From: Euphorbia lathyris | Lineage: Eukaryota > Streptophyta > Magnoliopsida > Malpighiales > Euphorbiaceae | Assembly: GCF_963576675.1 (NCBI RefSeq) | Contig: NC_088916.1 | Location: 52,329,001-52,393,000, forward strand | Length of the DNA: 64,000 nucleotides | Reading direction: 5' to 3' | Shown: one piece after another, positions 55,687 through 64,000 of the stretch | How positions within the stretch are numbered: the first letter of the stretch is position 1 | How the letters are laid out: every line of letters begins with the position of its first letter | Program-made: the position numbers and the translations under genes | The notes under the pieces: model-generated | Database searches by the model: none | Told to the model about the DNA's origin: nothing | Seen by the model: only the letters and a program-made list of their open reading frames with translations

Positions 55687-58600
55687 TTAGATGTGTGGAA
55701 CTTCCCTTCCATGACTCCTTAAAAGCGCCAAAGGATGGTTATTCACAGTCCCCAGCTGCATATTGCTGGGAACATTTGAAGAAGAGCTGAAATTACGCGG
55801 ACTGTAAACGTGTTGTGCTGCAGGGAGCACTTCAAGTTGGGAGTAAGAACGATGATGGGAAGATCCAGTACAATTGAATGTGTATACACCCCTTTGCTGA
55901 CTTACACTGAGGAAAAAACCAGAGAAATAAAATTATTATAATTGCAACACAAAAATTAGATCAGATGATCATACAAAGATGTAAATGCATGCAGTTGTAT
56001 TACCTGTTGCTGCGCAGTTTATCGTTCATAACCCGAGTGCACGGTGAGACAGGCATAAAATCATTGCTTTTTGCAGCACATTCTCTTGAACTTTGTGAGT
56101 TATCCTGCAAACAGAAAACATGTAGCAGAACACGATCATGTATATTCTCAGGGTAAATAAATCATAACAAAGTTTATCAATTGGAAATAAATAAATAAAA
56201 ACTGTGACATTTCTATCAGGTTTAGTGCCGTGAGGCTTACAGTTGATAATGCCTGCCTGCAGGTTGACATATTGCGTTCACTTGAATTTTGCATGAAAGG
56301 ATGATCAAGTAGCATACTAGCTGAGGGTCTCTGCGCAGGGTTTCTTCGAAAGCAGCAGTGGAGAAAATCTTTTGCCTCTGGAGACATTGCTTCTGGTATA
56401 GGTGGAGATTTATTCAACACTTTGAACATTGCTTGAGGCTGATGTGCAGAATAACATTGAACAATTAAAAAATAGAGAGTATAAAGACCCACACACATGC
56501 ATGCTCACGAATTGTAATAGTATTCAAAATGAAAACATGTGCAGGGATCCAAAGATAGGCCCAGCATGGAAACATAATACGAATCAATTAATCATCGTAT
56601 AGTATTAGGCAACATAGAGAAAACGAAGTATGAGTTAATAACTCCACGAACATAAAGATGCTTTTTGCCAAATCCTGGCCAGTGGAGAACAGTCCTTTCT
56701 TTTCCTTTCAACTCAACAATTACTAGCAGGATCCATCATCCAATTAACACTTCTATGATGTGCCAGAAAACAAAAATATCTTATATTTTTTCAAAAAGAA
56801 ATATGTTTTCTATCATAAGTACCAAAACAAATAGATAGAAGGACCTAAAAATAAGAGCTGATAGGATGTTAGGAAACTTGCAATAATGAGTTATCTAAAA
56901 ACCTTAGCAGTTTTCTCAAGTATCCTTCCCTTCTATACTGAGTTTATAATTCTGGAGGGTAGAATCGTTTCAGAAAAACAGCTTTCATAAAATGATATTA
57001 AGATTTTTGTTTGATTGAGGCAGTTTGACAAGAAGTACACATCAGGTAGGCAGGCATTGTTCTCGACAACAGATTTCTCACCTTCTGTAGCCCTCAAGCA
57101 GATGCTCTTAATCTTAAATCCACAATGCATGCTAGGAATGCAGCTTATAGACTCAAAAAGAAATAAAAAATAAAATACAGAAGTTGTAATTGTAATTCAT
57201 TCCTTATGAGAATAATTTGAAATGATGGTAATATAATGGTAAGAGAAAATTTACTTAAGTAAACTTTCTTGTTATTTTAATATCTTACCTAAATATTGAA
57301 CTGAAAATGAGCACTCTAAACAGCAGGCATTTGGAAACTTTCTTAGGGTACAATAAATGAGTATAGATCAAATCTTGAACTCACCCCTTGGATCTCACCC
57401 CATGGAGGTTTACCAGTGAACATCTCAATGATGGTGCAACCCAAACTCCATATATCAACAGCCAAAGCAAGATCTGGATTTGCATCTTTCTGCATCACAG
57501 CTTTTATGACCTGCAAACATATAACCATATTAAAGAATATCTAGCATTATGCCATTAGTAGATCTCAAATATCTTAACATGTACCTCTGGAGCCATCCAG
57601 TGTGGACTTCCTTTCAAAGACAACTCGTACGATAGTCCAGTGAGCTGCACATCAACAGAAGGTAAATGGTAAAATGAAGATGCACAGGAAAGACAGTACT
57701 GAATATTTTCTATAATTATCAAACGTGTTCAAAGGTATTTAACACTCACGTGCTTTGCCATTCCAAAATCTGCCAGCTTAACTACCCCTGATGAATCAAC
57801 GAGAAGATTGGCTCCTTTAATGTCCCTGCGGAATGCAAATCTCTGAATCATTAAGATTCCATATTGCTGGAAAATGCTTAGGCTTTGTGACAAATAAATG
57901 CATCAAACTTATTTTTGGTTATTTTTCAGATTTAGCTAGCTCTTTGATCTTTGACAATTTATTTGTTAAACAGATATGCAAATCATGTTGCTGATTCTCT
58001 TACTAGAGCATCAGGTTCTGAGTCAAGTCTTGGGGAGTGGTTGTCCTCTCCTTTTTTGGATTGTATACTACTACTTCGATTTAATCAATCAAGCTTATTA
58101 CAACAAAGCCTTAGTCCCGAAATGATTCGGGGCCGGCTAACATGAACCATCACACAAAACCGTGAAATCAAGTCGTGTCAGCGACATAAATTCTCTCCCT
58201 CCACTCCGTCCTATCCACTACCATATTTTCATCAATCCCCAATAAACTCATATCACTCTCGATCACCCTCTTCCAAGTTTGCTTAGGTCTTCCCCTACCC
58301 CTCACCATTACATCCCTTTGCCACTCTTCAGTCCTCCTAACCGGCGCATCAAACGCTCTTCATCTTACATGGCCCAACCACCTTAGTCGGTTTTCCCTCA
58401 TCAAGCGCATCAAGCTTATTATTTCAAAAAAAAAAAAGGTGCATCAAGCTTCCACATAAAGCTGTCCATTTGGAATGGCGTGAAGTACAAGAAGTAACTT
58501 TCTACTTATGCACAACAAACAATAATCGTACTCAATTTTACAATACAGAACTTGTGCATCACTTATTTGAACAAATGATATTTTATTATTCTGCCTAAGA

Positions 58601-61224
58601 AGACAACAGCTTGTTAAAGTAGAGAGTTGCTCTTTTAATTTCCCATATACATCAATTACCTGTGGATAGTCTTTTTGCTATGCAAATAAGCCAATCCGGA
58701 GAGAATATGGCGAGTGAAATTACGGACTATAGATTCTGTCATAACTCCACAATGTTCCTGTACATATCTGCTGATTGATCCAGGATAAATGTACTCCAAA
58801 TATATGTAAAAGTGATCATCAACCTGAACAAAATTCAGTGTTTTGTTAATCTAATCAAACTTGCAAAAGCTAATATGCAAAAGGCATACAATGAAAAGAG
58901 CTAAACTTACTATCTCACTGCCGTAATACTGCACTATATTTGGATGCTCTAGATGTCGGAGAAGTCTGATTTCCTACACAAACAACACAATAAAAATAAT
59001 TCATACTTGTATCAGTTTAATTTCCAGTCAGTGCAATTCATATTTGCTTCCGTAGTTAAGACGGCTGAGAGAACATGAACTAGAACTATGAAGGATCATT
59101 CAAATTGATGAAATTATAACGAGTGTCAAATTGCAATGCTCGAGAACAGTATAACTCTTTTCCTCAGAAAGGAAAAATATACTCTTCTAGCTTTCTTAAT
59201 GATGTATCAAGAACCAGAATCAATCACAAAGATCTTTATGTCGCAACAGAGACAAACCACAAGCCCATGATTTACAATCCCCCTGCAACTCTTTTCAGTG
59301 CCACAGTAAAAGAACCAACTAATGTTCACTCTATATAAGATAAGGTTGGATTGGAGTAAACTTTACCCGCAACCACTTTCAAAATTTATAAAAAGCCCTA
59401 CATGAAGGATTTTTATAGACAAGTAAAACGCAAATAGTTGGGCATAAAACTTCATGTCTTTGACTCTAGGTTACCACACAATAAGACAAATGCCTAATAA
59501 ATAAGTTTTAAGGGACTCTTTGAATATACCTGCTCCAGTTGCTTTATGCATTCAGTAGATTTGGGATCATCAGGGATGATATCGACTTCCTTGATAGCAC
59601 ACAAAGCTCCAGTTTCTCTGACAAATGCAACAACAAAGTACTATTTAATGCTGAAGAATTGAAGAAGATAAAAAGTACCAAATTTTCAGAATGCATGCGT
59701 ACCTGTTGGTTCCAACATACACAGTTCCATATGTACCTCGTCCAATAAATTTTCCTTTCTGCCACTGAGGTTTCCTCAATGATACATTTGGATTCTCTGT
59801 TGTGTGATGGAGAACCAGTGGTGGCAATGGCATAGATGATAGTGGTGGCGTAGCTCTAGGAGGGAGAGGTAATGGGTGTGGACTATTATTACTTTCAGGC
59901 CATTCCTTAGAACTTCCTGGAGGCAATTTATTGTGGGATGTAAACGAAAATTTATTGTAATTTTTGGGGCTGGGGCTAGGGCATGGAATTTGCAATGATT
60001 GACAATGAAACGGAGAACGATTTGGAGTATGCACAGTTTTCACAGGCGACACTTGTGAAGTTCGACCAGCAACCCTACCTAAATCTAGGGCATCCAAATC
60101 TAACCCAATCGGAGATGCCTGTGAAGCCATAAAATATGGTAAAAAGTCTGCTGTTTTTGACCTTTGAGGGCTGACAGCAGGACTGGAGAGACCACTCGTT
60201 GGAGCACTCCTGGGAGAACCAATATGACTCAACTTGGAACTAACAGATTCAATATTTACATAAAGAGATTGCCCGTTAGTATACTTGCTTAAATATTTAG
60301 CTGAATCTTTGGAATTAGTAGGAGAGAGGTCCCCTCGATTTGATCTTCGTGGACTAACTGCAGGAGTTGTTGGAGCACTTCTTACTGCAATCTTCAGTCT
60401 TGAACCTGAATTAGTACTCTCATCTTGATATAGCCTACAATGACACTTGCTTGAACACGAGGCAGATTTTGGGACAACATGATCTGCACTATTCCTGAAA
60501 CTCCGTATAACAAATCACAAAGCCAGATCAACATAGAGCCTATACAAATTAGTGTGAATCTGTATAAACGATCCATCACTTATTTTAGAATTCGAGGCAC
60601 TGGCAGTATACACCATACAGAAAAGAATTAGAGAATTGTGTGATTGAACAAGTTTAACTTAATAGATATATTAATTAATTGCCCGCATGAAATCCGATTA
60701 CCGGTTGAAAAAACTTAATTAAATTAACTTCATTCCAATTTAATTAATATTCAATCAGGTGGATAACGAAATTTTAGCATTCTCGTTAGGATAGCTAAAA
60801 TGTTGATACTCCTACTCCTACTCCTACAGATTGAGCAGCGAAAGATAAGAGGATCATATTACCTTCTCAATTCGTCAGGTGATCCTAGAAGAGGCTGCCC
60901 GAAATTCCAGCCGGATGACTCGGGTCTCTTAGTCAACGGCGTTTCAGGGAGAGGCAACGGTTGCGGCACGGCCGAAGAAAACCAAGGATTAGAAGAAGAG
61001 GGCTGCTTCGTAGCAGAACCGGGTGAATCATGAGGCGAATTGAAGGGATCAGTGAAGTGCAATCCGATATCTCGATGAGTGACGTGCCGGAGCTTCCTTT
61101 GGCGAGTGAGCTTCCGGCGATCAGAGAGAGAGTCAGCAACATTAGTAGAGGTTTGTGTTGCACAAAAGGAAGGAGAAGAAGGCGTAGAGGAAGAAGAGTA
61201 AACGGTTTTTTTCAAAAAAGGCAT
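55687..61224 (-). CDS. MAPKKK5: MAPKKK5-like MEKK-type protein kinase (11 exons)
   Basis: Serine/threonine kinase at the top of a MAPK cascade; the Arabidopsis group (MAPKKK3/5, YODA) acts in immunity and development. Exons placed with consistent phase: 61224-60863, 60494-59703, 59617-59530, 58973-58911, 58823-58660, 57825-57750, 57644-57585, 57510-57385, 56438-56241, 56104-56004, 55906-55687, giving 749 residues. A long Ser/Pro-rich N terminus contains LTRQRKLRHVT and the SAPT-SPAVSPQRS repeats typical of MAPKKK5. Kinase domain about 365-626: glycine loop GRGTYG (372-377), K394, HRD 489-491, DFG 509-511, activation segment LKGSPHWMAPE, then DIWSLGCTIIEMFTGKPPW. All catalytic residues are present. 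The C-terminal tail of about 120 residues is poorly conserved. Intron 5 contains a short RTE copy. Confidence 0.93.
58101..58408 (-). mobile_element. Short 5'-truncated RTE copy in MAPKKK5-like intron 5
   Basis: About 300 bases matching the 3' end of the RTE at 46.8 kb, including CCCGAAATGATTCGGGG and the last codons of its reverse transcriptase frame. It is flanked by a perfect 13-bp TSD ATCAAGCTTATTA (58088-58100, 58409-58421). The tail is only CAA-type. It is in sense orientation with the kinase gene, as the other copy is with CTC1. A few bases (CAAGCGC) before the right TSD are not from the 46.8-kb element. Confidence 0.88.
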
Positions 61225-62627
61225 TTGAGCGATAGGAAAGTGAAAGCTTCATGAGAAAGAATCACAACAATCTTATCACTGGTGGTAGCTCCGCCATAAG
61301 GAGAAAATCATCGGTTACTTCTTCGCTTACTTGGGGAGGGAGGGAAAAAAATATAATTTTCCATGTAAATTTTTCTAAGGTTTTGAATTTGTTTAGTCAA
61401 CAGTGAGGAATCTGACCCAAATTGAGTTTTAACAAGTCTCCGAAAACACAATCAGAAAATGGAGTCAGAAACACGATGCCCTGCAACCAGGTCAATACGT
61501 GACTCACACTTGCCTCTGTGGCAGGAGGAACCCCAAAGTCAAGGATGACAAAAAGACAAAATATCTTCCACGCGCCGTGTGCGTACGGCTCAAGTACGCA
61601 CCTGATCTAATAATTATGATATTTTTAAGGCTTAACTAGATATTAATTAAGTAGTATTTAACAGCTAAAGTGTGGGTGGGTTTTTGTAAGTTTGGCATAG
61701 TAGAAGCAGACCCTAAACTCTGTTCTGGGTTTATATATAGCCGTCTAGCCGGTTAAGCTGGCTGGTGTCTTATTCTGTCTAATTTGGCAATTAAAATTTA
61801 TTTATTTTTATGAATTTAAAATTGATATTTTGAATTGGAAGGTAGTGATTAAATATAATTAATATTTGTGTAGCTAATAACAAAGTTTGACAAATATGAA
61901 ATGGGAGAAGAAGCTGAAAACAATGTCAGTGAAAATTGTTAATTATGTTGACTTGGTCATAAGTAGGGAATGTTTGGTTATAAGTAAAATTATGGTTAAA
62001 CATGATTAGTGACGGACCTAAGGAGAAACAACACAGGTTCGAGCATCGTTGTCAAAAAAAAAAAAAAAAAACTTTAAAAACTCCATGAAAATTGTGTAAT
62101 GTGGAAAATGATGTGTGATTTGTTTCATATGAATAAAATTAGAGTATAATCTGACTTTTATATATCCACGAAGTAAAATTAAACTTTGTGTATCATCTCA
62201 TAACTAACTTATGATTATATAACGAGCTTCTTGCATATTGTGACAATTTGCTGAATTTCCAATACTCCCTCTCAAGTTGTGGATGGGAGTTGCATCAATC
62301 CCAATTTGCTTAAACTTGACCACATTTGATTAGAGTTTAAGGGCTTTGTAAGCATATCTTTTAATGGTACCTATGATGAAATATATGGGGTTGAATGAAG
62401 TTATAAAAAAAACATTCTTTTGAGAATGTGACAATTTAATATGTTTATTCATGGAAATAACGTTGTAAATGATATAAATGTATACCGGTTGTCACAAATG
62501 AAGTGGGATAGGAAACGAAAGTTCATGTTAAACTTTATTATTAGATAAACTAACCATTTTAGGTAGCCATTAAGCGATAGTATACTTCTATTGATAACTT
62601 TGTGATAACTTTTTGTTTTTTATTTTA
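61225..62627. other. Upstream region of the MAPKKK5-like gene, plus decayed repeats
   Basis: 61225-61350 is likely 5' leader. Beyond that I see no gene. A poly(A) run lies at 62055-62072. Confidence 0.5.
62225..62370 (-). mobile_element. Possible Ty1/copia 3'-end remnant
   Basis: Minus-strand translation NVVKFKQIGIDATPIHNLRG, followed by a purine tract (TTGAGAGGGAGTATTGG), resembles the end of a copia polyprotein plus polypurine tract. Short, with stops upstream; weak. Confidence 0.4.
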
Positions 62628-62802
62628 GGGTTAATACACATATTAGCCCATGTATTATCACGGACAAATAGATATGCCCTTATATCAAATAAACTCACAA
62701 AACTATCTTTGAACTTTCCACAAACTTGTAATTATACTCTAATCTAACAGACCTATGATGTGGCATAAACGGTGTGCATCTTCACTTTCCTTCCACTTAA
62801 AC

Positions 62803-63200
62803 ATGCATCTTCTACTCTTCCACCTCATATCTCTCTCCTTTTTTCTCTCTTTATCCTTCTCCTCTACTACCGAACTCCAACTCCTACTCCAAATCAAAAC
62901 CTCCATTGACCCGCACAATCACTTCTTAACCACCTAGAATTCAAACGCTGATCCTTGCGGTGGTTCTTTTGAAGGCGTGGTTTGCAACGGGGAAGGTCGT
63001 GTTGCTAATATTTCTCCTCAGGGAAAAGGTCTTTTCGGCCAGATTCCGGCGGCCATAGGAGCGCTTAAGAGCTTGACTAGTTTGTACCTCCATTTCAATG
63101 CACTGAGTGGAGAGATACCTGGTGAGATTGTTGAGCTGAGTTAACTCAGTGATTTGTATCTTAATGTGAATAATCTCTCCGATTCCACCTCGGTTTGGCA
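62803..63200 (+). pseudogene. N-terminal fragment of an LRR receptor-like kinase
   Basis: Begins with a signal peptide (MHLLLFHLISLSFFLSLSFS), then the LRRNT segment (ELQLLLQIKTSIDPHNHFL, DPCGGSFEGVVCNGEGRV) and two to three repeats (GQIPAAIGALKSLTSLYLHF, NALSGEIPGEIVEL, LSDLYLNVNNLS). Stops interrupt it at about 62935-62937 (TAG where Trp is expected) and 63141-63143 (TAA). The remaining repeats, membrane helix and kinase domain are absent. It is bounded by the MULE inverted repeats, so it is captured sequence. Confidence 0.8.
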
Positions 63201-63429
63201 ACATGTCTAATCTTCAAGGTTTGTTTATCAAATTCTCTTAGAAATAAACATCTCAATTTGTAATTGTATTCTTATTCCTTCAAAAATTGAAGTGGTTATC
63301 ATGGAAAAGATGAAATCTGGAGCATATTAAATGCTCCATTCTAGGAAATTAAATATTACAGTTTGTGTATTTATTTTTTCAAAGTTTGGTAGCCTCTAAA
63401 ATCAAATCCGCATTGGCTTGAATCTTAGT

Positions 63430-63660
63430 CCATTAGAAGTCGTCTATCGAGGCCAAGGAGCCGTCTTCGTTCAAGCTTCTGATTCTAATCTCACCATTAA
63501 CGAGTTTGATAAAGCTCCGAAATCAGTCACATAGTGGAGGAAACTCTTGTCTTTCCACGTATGTTTTACTTTCCAAGATGGTGCTGCCATGTTGGGTGTT
63601 AGGTTCAAGCATTGCGTTACAAATGGGATTGGGAGTGTTGAGTCATGGATGAGTCAAAGT
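63430..63660 (+). other. Unrecognised open stretch in the MULE
   Basis: Translates to a peptide with ordinary protein composition (LEVVYRGQGAVFVQASDSN ... INEFDKAP) and one stop near 63530, continuing as HVCFTFQDGAAMLGVRFKHC. Possibly a second captured gene piece; family not recognised. Confidence 0.35.
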
Positions 63661-64000
63661 GTTTTCACGGAACTGTTAGATTAGGGTATAATTGTAGGTT
63701 TGTTGAAAGTTTAAGGATAGTTTTGTGGGTTTATTTGATATAAGGGCATATCTGTTTTTCCGTGATAATACATGGGCAAATATGTATATTAACCCTTTAT
63801 TTTATTTCCAGAGATGTTTTTAGCATTACACAATAACCAATGACTAATTTACAAGTTATTTTGCAACGACCCTAATAACAGATGTGAACGTTTTGGATAC
63901 GATATTTTACATGGAGATTTGGCTTATGCAATAACTGATGGTGGATCCTCCTTAGATGTTCCAGGTACTTAGACACATCCTTTAAGGGTGTTGTTCTTCC

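Larger units (their letters stand above)
62628..63795. mobile_element. Pack-MULE carrying an LRR receptor-kinase fragment
   Basis: Inverted repeats of about 125 bases: GGGTTAATACACATATTAGCC at the left, the inverse of GGGTTAATATACATATTTGCC at the right. They continue through ATGTATTATCACGG, GATATGCCCTTATATCAAAT and CTAATCTAACAG. A perfect 9-bp TSD TTTATTTTA lies at 62619-62627 and 63796-63804. No transposase; the interior holds an LRR receptor N-terminal fragment and a second, unrecognised open stretch near 63.43-63.65 kb. Confidence 0.88.

Noticed and set aside
1..64000. tRNA, rRNA or organellar inserts
   Set aside because: I looked for cloverleaf genes with proper A/B boxes and for chloroplast or mitochondrial gene blocks and found none beyond the TRIM primer-site region.

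Overview
The window looks like nuclear DNA of a flowering plant, probably a eudicot. It has introns with GT-AG junctions, long AT-rich spacers, plant-type genes (R2R3-MYB, CTC1, a MEKK-type MAPKKK, a thioredoxin-fold protein) and a dense, layered load of plant transposable elements. I cannot name the species. Only five loci look like intact host genes. All exon structures were assembled by eye from splice sites and family similarity; none was run through software.

Layout. 1-2.9 kb: the 5' half of a dead L1-type LINE that runs off the left edge. 3.8-5.5 kb: a palindromic (foldback-like) element with a related MITE inserted in each arm. 6.36-7.04 kb: an intact single-exon R2R3-MYB gene. 7.8-8.1 kb: a Stowaway MITE. 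8.3-13.7 kb: a structurally full-length LINE with a 16-bp target-site duplication (TSD). 14.7-17.15 kb: fragments of unrelated host genes stitched together on one strand (unknown protein, MAPKKK5-like kinase, ERD6-like sugar transporter, lipid-transfer-like protein). 17.3-20.3 kb: a CACTA element carrying exons of enolase, a heparan-alpha-glucosaminide acetyltransferase-like protein and a purple acid phosphatase. 20.6-21.5 kb: further CACTA ends. 21.5-27.2 kb: a tandem array of ~125-bp monomers full of TTTACGTAAA palindromes, interrupted by a hAT element. 27.8-29.1 kb: a Pack-MULE with an open VQ-motif reading frame. 29.3-30.1 kb: a dead PIF/Harbinger transposase. 31.4-32.9 kb: a two-exon thioredoxin-fold gene. 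33.6-34.0 kb: a small membrane-protein gene. 34.9-36.1 kb: two TIR elements. 36.4-42.7 kb: a plant-mobile-domain fragment and a broken LINE split by a solo LTR. 44.4-54.8 kb: CTC1 (16 exons, minus strand). 55.7-61.2 kb: a MAPKKK5-like gene (11 exons, minus strand). 62.6-63.8 kb: a second gene-carrying MULE with an LRR receptor-kinase fragment.

How it fits together. CTC1 (telomere capping) and MAPKKK5 (stress and immune MAPK signalling) are neighbours in the same orientation, but nothing in the sequence ties their functions together. Both carry an RTE-type LINE insertion in an intron in sense orientation. The main theme of the window is gene-fragment capture: three elements or mosaics (CACTA at 17.3 kb, MULEs at 27.8 and 62.6 kb), plus the unassigned 14.7-17.15 kb mosaic, hold pieces of at least nine host genes. 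The least explained feature is the TACGTA-rich tandem array. I found no CRISPR array, rRNA, tRNA gene or bacterial-type system.
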